DNA of 7,082 bases from Sediminibacterium sp. (GTDB taxonomy: Bacteria > Bacteroidota > Bacteroidia > Chitinophagales > Chitinophagaceae), in NCBI GenBank assembly GCA_023256555.1, contig JALRFB010000047.1, forward strand, positions 1 to 7,082. Reading direction: 5' to 3'. Made by a program: the position numbers and the translations under genes. A model generated the notes under the pieces. That model was not told the origin of the DNA. It did no database searches and worked only from the letters and a program-made list of their open reading frames with translations. Below are positions 1 through 5,906 of the stretch, piece by piece. Within the stretch, counting starts at the first letter, position 1; each line of letters opens with the position of its first letter.

Positions 1-1
1 A

Positions 2-721
2 GAAGCATACGAGAATTTTAAATTAGCGGAACCAATTCCTGGTAAAACCACAGATGAGCTAAGTGCTTTAGCAAAGTCATTAGGAGTGGTTATTATCGCT
101 TCTTTATTCGAAAAAAGAGCAGAAGGTTTATACCATAATACTACGGCAGTATTAGATGCAGATGGCACTTATTTAGGTAAATACCGTAAGATGCATATTC
201 CAGATGATCCTGCTTATTATGAGAAATTTTATTTCACACCAGGTGATTTGGGATATAAGGTTTTCAAAACTCAATTCGCCACTATTGGAGTCTTAATTTG
301 TTGGGATCAATGGTATCCAGAAGCAGCTCGAATTACAAGTTTAATGGGTGCAGAAATGTTATTCTATCCCACTGCAATTGGCTGGGCAACTGCACAAGAT
401 GAAGCCACTAATACAGAACAATACAATGCATGGCAAACCATTCAAAGAAGTCATGCAGTTGCAAATGGTGTTCCAGTAATAAGTGTAAATAGAGTTGGTT
501 TAGAACAAAATGGACTGATGAAATTTTGGGGAGGTAGTTTTGTTAGCAATCCATTTGGTAGTTTATTATATAAAGCATCTCACGATCAAGAAGAAGTTGC
601 TGTAATTGATATAGATACAGAAAAATCGGATAGCTATAGAACGCATTGGCCATTCTTAAGAGATAGAAGAATTGATTCTTATGGCCCTATTGTAAAAAGA
701 TATATAGATGATGAAGAATAA
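2..721 (+). CDS. aguB: N-carbamoylputrescine amidase, 5'-truncated by the window edge
   Basis: The protein hydrolyses N-carbamoylputrescine to putrescine, CO2 and ammonia, the last step of the agmatine route to polyamines; it is a cytoplasmic enzyme of the nitrilase (carbon-nitrogen hydrolase) superfamily. The frame is open from base 2, giving 239 visible residues; relatives are about 290, so roughly 50 N-terminal residues, including the catalytic Glu, lie outside. Visible hallmarks are the opening ENFKLAEPIPG stretch, the catalytic Lys in KYRKMHIPD (codon 188-190) and the catalytic Cys in GVLICWDQWYPEAAR (codon 299-301), followed by FYPTAIGW and the conserved SHAVANGVPVISVNRVG segment. The length and motifs of the C-terminal half are normal, with no sign of damage. 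The GTG at 86 is internal, not a start. The stop overlaps the start of the downstream agmatine deiminase gene, the preceding enzyme in the pathway, which strongly supports this function over a generic nitrilase. Confidence 0.93.
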   Translation, partial: EAYENFKLAEPIPGKTTDELSALAKSLGVVIIASLFEKRAEGLYHNTTAVLDADGTYLGKYRKMHIPDDPAYYEKFYFTPGDLGYKVFKTQFATIGVLICWDQWYPEAARITSLMGAEMLFYPTAIGWATAQDEATNTEQYNAWQTIQRSHAVANGVPVISVNRVGLEQNGLMKFWGGSFVSNPFGSLLYKASHDQEEVAVIDIDTEKSDSYRTHWPFLRDRRIDSYGPIVKRYIDDEE

Positions 722-1781
722 TACTTTAGAAATATTTGTCGGTCAAACTCCCAAATCTTTAGGATATAGTTTTCCTGCAGAATTTGCAAAGCATGATGCT
801 ATTTGGTTAAGTTGGCCTCACAAAGAAGAGAGTTGGCCTGGGAAAATTGCTAGTATTTATCCTTCTTACTGCTCCTTTGTAAAAACGGTGGCTTTAACTG
901 AAAGAGTGAATATTAATGTTGGAACAGATAAAATGCGTCAAGCTGCAGCCAAAATGTTGGAATTAGCTGGCGTGGATATGAGTAAAGTACAATTTTATTT
1001 ACATCCAACTAACGATGCATGGTGTAGAGATCATGGACCAAGTTTTTTAATCCGAAATAATCCTGAACATTCCAAAGCAATTGTAGATTGGAATATCAAT
1101 GCATGGGGTGGGAAATATCCTCCTTACGATTTAGATGATGTTATACCAACAAGAATTGCGGAACAATTGAACTTACCTGTTTTTTATCCTGAAATTATTA
1201 TGGAAGGTGGCTCTGTAGATTTTAATGGTGCTGGAACAGTAATCACTTCCACTTGTTGTTTATTAAACCCTAATAGAAATCCTCATTTAAATCAAGCTCA
1301 GATTGAAAAATATTTAGGAGATTATTATGGAATTGAACAAGTATTATGGGTGTCTGAAGGCATTGTGGGTGATGATACAGACGGTCATATAGATGATACA
1401 GTAAGATTTGTAAATGAGGATACTGTCTTAACTGTAGTTGAATCAAATGTGCTTTCTGAAAATTTTGATTTATTGCAAAAGAACTTAAAAGAATTACATG
1501 CAATGAGATTGGCTAATGGAAAACAATTGAATATAGTTGAATTACCTATGCCTGCAGATGTGATTTATGAAGATCAATTATTGCCAGCATCTTATGCCAA
1601 TTTTTATATAAGTAATGGTCACATTATTGTGCCTACTTATCGCTGTGCACAAGATGATAAAGCAATGCAAATTATTCAATCCTGTTTTCCAACAAGAGAA
1701 GTGGTGGGCATTGATTCTACTGATATAATTTGGGGGCTAGGTAGTTTCCATTGTTTGAGTCAACAAGAACCAAGTATTTAA
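708..1781 (+). CDS. aguA: Agmatine deiminase (agmatine iminohydrolase)
   Basis: This cytoplasmic enzyme converts agmatine to N-carbamoylputrescine plus ammonia and feeds the amidase encoded just upstream. It belongs to the guanidino-group-modifying, five-bladed propeller family shared with Porphyromonas peptidylarginine deiminase, but has no signal peptide, which favours the agmatine role. Family motifs in the 357 residues are TPKSLGYSFPAEF (14-26), LSWPHKEESWPG (34-45), WCRDHGPSF (105-113), NAWGGKYPPYDLDD (131-144), EGGS (166-169), LNPNRNP (186-192), DTDGHIDD (223-230, likely catalytic His227) and the nucleophile Cys349 in GSFHCLSQQEP. The usual GGGxIHC around the nucleophile reads GLGSFHC here, a mild divergence. 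ATG at 708 and ATG at 711 are adjacent and either could be used; the start overlaps the aguB stop by 14 or 11 bp, pointing to translational coupling. No ribosome binding site is obvious, as expected in Bacteroidota. Confidence 0.93.
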   Translation: MMKNNTLEIFVGQTPKSLGYSFPAEFAKHDAIWLSWPHKEESWPGKIASIYPSYCSFVKTVALTERVNINVGTDKMRQAAAKMLELAGVDMSKVQFYLHPTNDAWCRDHGPSFLIRNNPEHSKAIVDWNINAWGGKYPPYDLDDVIPTRIAEQLNLPVFYPEIIMEGGSVDFNGAGTVITSTCCLLNPNRNPHLNQAQIEKYLGDYYGIEQVLWVSEGIVGDDTDGHIDDTVRFVNEDTVLTVVESNVLSENFDLLQKNLKELHAMRLANGKQLNIVELPMPADVIYEDQLLPASYANFYISNGHIIVPTYRCAQDDKAMQIIQSCFPTREVVGIDSTDIIWGLGSFHCLSQQEPSI

Positions 1782-1790
1782 TTCATACCT

Positions 1791-2624
1791 ATGCCAATAA
1801 AATCTTTACTAATTAGTACTTTATTCTTATCAATTGTATTAGTAGCATGTAATAATTTTCAATATAGCTCTACCAACAAGTTCTATAAGAAACAAACCAA
1901 AGACTTAGTAAAGCAAATTAAATTAGACCCATCATTGCAAATTGTAAATGATTTGCCTTCTGCAAAACAATGGGTAGGTACTACCAATTTTGATTTACGT
2001 AAACCTAATTTTGTTATAATCCATCATACTGCACAAAATTCTTGTGAACAAACACTTAGAACTTTTACTTTGGAAAGAACCAAAGTGAGTGCACATTATG
2101 TTATTTGTAAAGATGGTACTATTCATCATATGCTAAACGATTATATGCGTGCTTGGCATGGAGGGATAGCCAAATGGGGTAATAATACAGATATCAATTC
2201 TAGTTCTATCGGAATTGAAATAGATAATAATGGTTTCGAACCTTTTGAGCCTGCTCAGATAAATAGTTTATTATCTCTTTTAGAAAAATTAAAGATTCAA
2301 TATAAAATCCCTGCTGAGAATTTTATAGGTCATGGAGATATTGCTCCAAAAAGAAAAGTAGATCCTAATATTCATTTCCCTTGGAATCAATTAGCTCAAA
2401 ATGGCTATGGAATTTGGTATAATCCTGATAGCACTAAAAATTTGCCAACTGGGTTAAGTATTCCTATGGCTTTATCCATTGTTGGATATGATGTAGCAGA
2501 TACAAGTGCTGCAATGCTTGCTTTTAAACGCCATTTTAGACAGGATAGTACTCTACAAATGAGCAAAGCTGATTCTTCTGTTTTGTCACAACTTGTTCAG
2601 AGAAAGTTGGTAGGGAACAAATAA
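1791..2624 (+). CDS. amiD: AmiD-like lipoprotein N-acetylmuramyl-L-alanine amidase
   Basis: This is a zinc amidase (Amidase_2/PGRP fold) predicted to cut the bond between MurNAc or anhydro-MurNAc and L-Ala in peptidoglycan or its fragments. The N-terminus is a lipoprotein signal (MPIKSLLIST..., lipobox LVAC with Cys20; Asn at +2), so it is probably anchored in the periplasmic or outer-membrane leaflet. Likely zinc ligands are His78 (VIIHHTA), His181 (GHGDIAP) and Asp191 (RKVDP); Glu143 in SIGIEIDNNG and Lys189 fit the catalytic positions. Residues about 200-277 keep the AmiD C-terminal pattern: LAQNGYGIW, then a GYDV...AFKRHFR...Q segment resembling a PG-binding_1 helical domain. The length, 277 residues, is almost that of E. 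coli AmiD as I recall it. It starts 9 bp after aguA and is probably in the same transcript, although no pathway link to putrescine is evident. Function is confident at family level; the preferred substrate is inferred. Confidence 0.88.
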   Translation: MPIKSLLISTLFLSIVLVACNNFQYSSTNKFYKKQTKDLVKQIKLDPSLQIVNDLPSAKQWVGTTNFDLRKPNFVIIHHTAQNSCEQTLRTFTLERTKVSAHYVICKDGTIHHMLNDYMRAWHGGIAKWGNNTDINSSSIGIEIDNNGFEPFEPAQINSLLSLLEKLKIQYKIPAENFIGHGDIAPKRKVDPNIHFPWNQLAQNGYGIWYNPDSTKNLPTGLSIPMALSIVGYDVADTSAAMLAFKRHFRQDSTLQMSKADSSVLSQLVQRKLVGNK

Positions 2625-2649
2625 ATTAACCTGAAATTTATTGGAATTA

Positions 2650-2681
2650 TTTGTACACTAACAAATGTTAGCGTAATTTTA
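2650..2681 (+). promoter_or_regulatory. Candidate Bacteroidota-type promoter before the acyl-CoA dehydrogenase gene
   Basis: TTTG at 2650-2653 matches the -33 element of Bacteroidota sigma factors. TAATTTTA at 2674-2681 matches the -7 element TAnnTTTG except for its last base. The spacing is 20 bp, within the usual range. Transcription would begin near 2687-2690, leaving a leader of only about 10 bases before the ATG at 2698. The spacer is filled by a separate dyad. This rests on short motifs in AT-rich DNA, so it is moderate evidence only. Confidence 0.4.
2654..2675. promoter_or_regulatory. Imperfect 22-bp dyad in the promoter spacer, possible operator
   Basis: The arms TAC-A-CTAAC (2654-2662) and GTTAG-C-GTA (2667-2675) are inverted repeats with one mismatched pair and a 4-base centre (AAAT). 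The dyad sits exactly between the candidate -33 and -7 elements, where a dimeric repressor would block RNA polymerase. As RNA it could also form a small hairpin behind the upstream amidase gene, but it is not GC-rich and no U-tract follows directly. The operator role is an inference from position and symmetry. Confidence 0.4.
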
Positions 2682-2699
2682 TACAAATCTATTTTGTAT
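2681..2699. repeat. Perfect 7-bp inverted repeat over the leader and start codon
   Basis: ATACAAA (2681-2687) and TTTGTAT (2693-2699) are perfect inverted repeats around a 5-base centre, TCTAT. The right arm contains the first two bases of the ATG at 2698. If transcribed, a stem of mostly A-U pairs would pair the start region; as DNA it could be a second protein-binding site covering the transcription start. The composition is AT-rich, so chance is possible. Confidence 0.4.
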
Positions 2700-3852
2700 G
2701 AATTTTAGTTTTTCTGAAGAGCAGTTGATGATACAAAAAGCTGCTAGAGAGTTTGCACAACAACAATGTTTACCTGGGGTAATTGAGCGTGATGAAAAGC
2801 AAATGGTTCCCAAAGAACAATTATTACAATTAGCCAATTTAGGTTTTATGGGTATGATGTCCAGCCCCAATTATGGTGGTGCTGGAATGGATACTATTAG
2901 CTATGTTTTGGCTATGGAAGAAATTAGTAAAGTAGATTCAAGTGTTAGTGTAGCCATGAGTGTAAACAATAGTTTGGTTTGTTGGGGCTTAGAGCATTTT
3001 GCCAATGAAGCACAAAAACAGCAATACTTAGTACCCTTAGCACAAGGACAAAAAAATGGATCATTATATATTGGTGCATTCTTATTAAGTGAGCCAGAAG
3101 CAGGTAGTGATGCAACACATCAGCACACAGAAGCCAAAGATATGGGTGACCATTATGTGATTAATGGTATCAAAAACTGGATTACTAATGGTTCCACTGC
3201 AAGTGTTTATTTAGTTATTGCACAAACAGATTATACTAAAGGACATAAAGGGATCAATGCATTTATAGTAGAGAAAGATACACCAGGTATAACAGTGGGA
3301 GTGAAAGAAAACAAACTAGGTATAAGAGGAAGTGATACGCATGCTATTTCCTTTACAGATGTGAAAGTATCTAAAGACAATAGAATAGGTGAGGAAGGAT
3401 TCGGTTTTAATTTTGCAATGAAAACATTAAACGGAGGTAGAATTGGCATTGCAGCTCAAGCTTTAGGAATTGCAAGTGGTGCTTATGAATTAGCATTAGC
3501 GTATAGTAAACAAAGAAAAACATTTGGCAAGCCAATACACGAACATCAAGCCATTCAATTTAAATTAGCAGAAATGGCAACGAGAATAGAAACTGCTAGA
3601 TTACTTTGTTTAAAAGCAGCTTGGGAGAAAGACGAGCATTTGGATTATACTACAAGTGCAGCAATGGCTAAGCTTCATGCAAGTGATACTGCTATGTGGG
3701 TAACTACTGAAGCAGTACAAATACATGGTGGTTATGGTTTTGTAAAAGAGTTTCATGTAGAAAGACTGATGCGTGATGCTAAGATTACTCAGATTTATGA
3801 AGGAACTAGTGAAATTCAAAAGATGGTGATTGGTAGAAGCATAACAAAGTAG
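2698..3852 (+). CDS. Acyl-CoA dehydrogenase, short-chain/butyryl-CoA type
   Basis: This FAD enzyme oxidises acyl-CoA to trans-2-enoyl-CoA and passes electrons to electron-transfer flavoprotein; it is cytoplasmic. The 384 residues show the standard three-part fold: an N-terminal helical domain from MNFSFSEEQL, a middle beta domain with the FAD/substrate signature LLSEPEAGSD (129-138) and WITNGSTA (161-168), and a C-terminal helical domain with QRKTFGKPI (272-280) and the second signature QIHGGYGFVKEF...ERLMRDAKI (341-363). The catalytic base fits Glu368 in IYEGTSEIQ; this position, rather than the helix-G position of isovaleryl- and long-chain enzymes, together with the length, favours a short-chain or butyryl-CoA dehydrogenase. 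The exact chain length, or a branched-chain substrate, cannot be fixed from sequence. The ATG at 2698 begins the typical family N-terminus. A candidate promoter with dyads lies upstream. The yggS gene follows after 27 bp. Confidence 0.92.
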   Translation: MNFSFSEEQLMIQKAAREFAQQQCLPGVIERDEKQMVPKEQLLQLANLGFMGMMSSPNYGGAGMDTISYVLAMEEISKVDSSVSVAMSVNNSLVCWGLEHFANEAQKQQYLVPLAQGQKNGSLYIGAFLLSEPEAGSDATHQHTEAKDMGDHYVINGIKNWITNGSTASVYLVIAQTDYTKGHKGINAFIVEKDTPGITVGVKENKLGIRGSDTHAISFTDVKVSKDNRIGEEGFGFNFAMKTLNGGRIGIAAQALGIASGAYELALAYSKQRKTFGKPIHEHQAIQFKLAEMATRIETARLLCLKAAWEKDEHLDYTTSAAMAKLHASDTAMWVTTEAVQIHGGYGFVKEFHVERLMRDAKITQIYEGTSEIQKMVIGRSITK

Positions 3853-3860
3853 TAGCTTTG
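3829..3860 (+). promoter_or_regulatory. Candidate Bacteroidota-type promoter for yggS
   Basis: TAGCTTTG at 3853-3860 is an exact match to the -7 consensus TAnnTTTG and begins right after the acyl-CoA dehydrogenase stop codon (3850-3852). ATTG at 3829-3832 is a three-of-four match to the -33 TTTG, with 20 bp between. The predicted start of transcription, near 3866, would leave a leader of about 14 bases before the ATG at 3880. It would let yggS be transcribed apart from the upstream gene. Short motifs make this tentative. Confidence 0.42.
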
Positions 3861-3879
3861 CCAGCAATAATCTATTATC

Positions 3880-4554
3880 ATGTCTGTAAATGTAGGAGCA
3901 TATCAATCTATTCATCAAGAACTTTTATCTAAAAATGTTCAATTGATTGCAGTAAGCAAAACAAAGCCAAATACTGATATCATAGAATTATATGAATTAG
4001 GACATAGAGCATTTGGAGAAAACTATGTACAAGAATTAATAGATAAAGCAGATCAATTACCAAAAGATATTCAATGGCATTTTATTGGACATCTACAATC
4101 TAACAAGGTAAAATATATTTCCCCCTTTGTACATTTAATTCATGGGGTAGATTCTGAAAAATTATTACAAGAAATCAATAAACAAGCTATCAAACAAGAT
4201 AGAATCATTGATTGTTTGTTACAAGTGCATATTGCTACTGAAGAAACTAAGTTTGGCTTTGATGGACCTGCATTACATGAATTTTTAACCAGTGGGAGAG
4301 TAAAAGATTATAGTAATATTCGCATTCGTGGTTTGATGGGTATGGCAAGTTTTTCAGAAGATCAAACTTTATTAAGCAAAGAGTTTACTACCCTTAAATC
4401 TTATTTTGAAAATGCTAAGAAAGCGTTTTCAAATGGTCAATTTGACACACTTAGTATGGGAATGAGTGGTGATTATCAATTGGCTATTCAGCTAGGCAGT
4501 ACCATGGTAAGAATTGGCAGTTTGTTATTTGGTGCCAGAAATTATTCAAAATAA
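3880..4554 (+). CDS. yggS: YggS/PROSC-family pyridoxal phosphate homeostasis protein
   Basis: This cytoplasmic PLP-binding protein has a fold-type III (alanine racemase-like) barrel; the family buffers free PLP and affects B6 and amino-acid metabolism, and has no accepted catalytic reaction. The 224 residues carry the usual landmarks: LIAVSKTKP (22-30) with the PLP Schiff-base lysine at Lys27 (codon 3958-3960), FGENYVQE (45-52), WHFIGHLQSNK (66-76), RGLMGMAS (150-157), LSMGMSGDYQLAI (191-203, phosphate-contact region) and VRIGSLLFG (210-218). The N-terminus is a few residues shorter than in E. coli YggS, but no better in-frame start is needed. It sits 27 bp after the acyl-CoA dehydrogenase gene with its own candidate promoter, and its stop codon (4552-4554) lies inside the downstream terminator stem. 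Low-level readthrough from upstream is possible. No functional link to either neighbour is visible. Confidence 0.93.
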   Translation: MSVNVGAYQSIHQELLSKNVQLIAVSKTKPNTDIIELYELGHRAFGENYVQELIDKADQLPKDIQWHFIGHLQSNKVKYISPFVHLIHGVDSEKLLQEINKQAIKQDRIIDCLLQVHIATEETKFGFDGPALHEFLTSGRVKDYSNIRIRGLMGMASFSEDQTLLSKEFTTLKSYFENAKKAFSNGQFDTLSMGMSGDYQLAIQLGSTMVRIGSLLFGARNYSK

Positions 4555-4580
4555 AGAGTCTCCCGAAGGAGACTCTTTAT
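4551..4580. terminator. Bidirectional hairpin terminator between convergent genes
   Basis: A perfect 13-bp inverted repeat (arms 4551-4563 and 4568-4580) encloses a 4-base loop, CGAA on plus and TTCG on minus. Read on the minus strand the loop is a C(UUCG)G tetraloop, which is exceptionally stable. The arm ends are A-rich on the left and T-rich on the right (CTCTTTAT), and AT-rich tracts flank both sides, so it can stop transcription from yggS and from the opposite amidohydrolase gene. It contains the yggS stop codon and ends 5 bp before the amidohydrolase stop at 4586. Confidence 0.88.
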
Positions 4581-4585
4581 ATAAT

Positions 4586-5878
4586 TTATTTCGTTTTATT
4601 ATAATCAAATACCAATTGTGTAAATGCTTTTACCCCAATAATAAATCCTGATTCATCCAAATAGAAATCTGGAGTATGGTGTGGGCCTGCATTTTTAGGA
4701 TCTGTTCCTTTTGGCAAAGCACCTACATTAAAGAAAAAACTTGGAGCTTTTGCAGCATAAAAAGAAAAGTCTTCAGCGCCAGTTACCCAAGTTGATTCTG
4801 ATACATTTTCTTCACCTGCAGCTTTAATTAAAGATGGTAATGTTTTCTTTACTAAAGCAGGATCATTATAAGTCACTAATGTTTTAGTTTCGATATTTAC
4901 ATCTGCTGTTGCACCGCTGCTTTTTGCAATAGTTTCTACAGTGTGTTTGATTCTTTGGTGAACTTCTTCTTGCATTTTTGAATCCAAGGTTCTAATGGTG
5001 CCAGTCATTTCTGCAGTTTCTGGAATAATATTTGATCTTACTCCACTATTGATAGTACCTACTGTAATAACCAAAGGAGCTTTAGTTAAATCCATTTGTC
5101 TGCTTACAATATGTTGCAAACCTTCAATGATTTGAGCGCTAGCAGCAATTGGATCTACGCCACCCCAAGGTTGTGATCCATGACTACCTTTACCATTTAC
5201 TTTAATTGTAAACCAATCCGAAGAGGCCATAAATGCACCAGACTTATATTTAATTGTTCCAACAGGAGTTTGAGAAGAAATATGAATACCAAATACTGCT
5301 TCTACTTTTGGATTGTCTAACGCACCTTCTTTAATCATTAATGGTGCACCTGCTTCTTCATTTGCTGGAGGACCTTCTTCTGCAGGTTGAAATAAGAATA
5401 CTACTGTACCAGGTAATTCTTTCTGCATGCTACTTAAAACTTTAGCAGTAGCCATTAACATTGCAGTATGAGAATCGTGACCACATGCGTGACTAACACT
5501 AACTTTTTGTCCATTATATTCAGCTGTTACTTTTGATGCAAAAGGTACAGGTGTTCTTTCATATACAGGTAATGCATCAATATCTGCTCTTAATGCAATG
5601 GTAGCACCGGGTTTGCCTCCTTTTAAAACAGCTACAACTCCTGTATTTGCAACAGGATAGCGTACTTCCATATTAGGGAGTGTTTTTAAAAATTCAGCTA
5701 TGTATTTTCCAGTGTTTGTCTCTCTGTTGGATAATTCAGGAAATTCATGGAAATGTCTTCTCCATTGAATCATTGGAGCTTCCACTTCTTTGAGTAACTG
5801 GTTGTAAGCTTTTGGTAATTCTTGTGCATTTGATGCCAAGCAACCAGCCAACATAACGCCAAGTAATAATCTACGCAT
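4586..5878 (-). CDS. Exported M20-family metallo-amidohydrolase (N-acyl-amino acid/hippurate hydrolase type)
   Basis: This is a dinuclear metal hydrolase of the M20D type (amidohydrolase; relatives include hippurate hydrolase, N-acyl-amino acid amidohydrolase and plant ILR1-like enzymes), expected to release acyl groups from N-acylated amino acids. The 430 residues begin with an export signal, MRRLLLGVMLAGCLASNAQ; it reads either as a signal peptidase I site (SNA/Q) or as a lipobox (LAGC, Cys13). Likely metal ligands are Cys132 and His134 (HACGHDSH), Glu168 beside the base Glu167 (QPAEEG), His199 (GIH) and a His in GPHHTPDF (400/401). ALRADIDALPV (95-105) and the dimerisation-domain motif GSHGSQPWGGVDPI (231-244) are also present. 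The substrate cannot be told from sequence. It starts 28 bp after the methylmalonyl-CoA mutase gene on the same strand, so the two are probably one transcript, ending at the shared terminator. Confidence 0.9.
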   Translation of the reverse strand: MRRLLLGVMLAGCLASNAQELPKAYNQLLKEVEAPMIQWRRHFHEFPELSNRETNTGKYIAEFLKTLPNMEVRYPVANTGVVAVLKGGKPGATIALRADIDALPVYERTPVPFASKVTAEYNGQKVSVSHACGHDSHTAMLMATAKVLSSMQKELPGTVVFLFQPAEEGPPANEEAGAPLMIKEGALDNPKVEAVFGIHISSQTPVGTIKYKSGAFMASSDWFTIKVNGKGSHGSQPWGGVDPIAASAQIIEGLQHIVSRQMDLTKAPLVITVGTINSGVRSNIIPETAEMTGTIRTLDSKMQEEVHQRIKHTVETIAKSSGATADVNIETKTLVTYNDPALVKKTLPSLIKAAGEENVSESTWVTGAEDFSFYAAKAPSFFFNVGALPKGTDPKNAGPHHTPDFYLDESGFIIGVKAFTQLVFDYNKTK

Positions 5879-5906
5879 AGTGTTTATTTTAGTTAATTAA
5901 TTTTAT

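Noticed and set aside
86..88. GTG as a start for a shorter carbon-nitrogen hydrolase
   Set aside because: The frame is open to the left edge, and the codons before it encode conserved family sequence (ENFKLAEPIPG), so it is an internal valine of a truncated gene.
1270..1503. 77-codon open frame on the minus strand inside aguA
   Set aside because: It is wholly antisense to conserved agmatine deiminase sequence, and its Leu/His/Gln-rich composition is typical of a shadow frame.
2620..2642. AATAAATT/AATTTATT inverted repeat at the amidase stop as a terminator
   Set aside because: The 8-bp stem contains only A-T pairs with a 7-base loop and no following U-run, so it would be too weak to call a terminator and is likely by chance in this composition.
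3610..3918. 102-codon open frame on the minus strand over the end of the acyl-CoA dehydrogenase and the start of yggS
   Set aside because: It lies antisense to two well-supported genes, is rich in Ser, Cys, His and Tyr as expected of antisense reading, and has no recognisable domain.
5893..5900. TTAATTAA palindrome in the gap between the mutase and amidohydrolase genes
   Set aside because: It is a short self-complementary AT string in an AT-rich 28-bp spacer, with no promoter elements or second copy to give it meaning.
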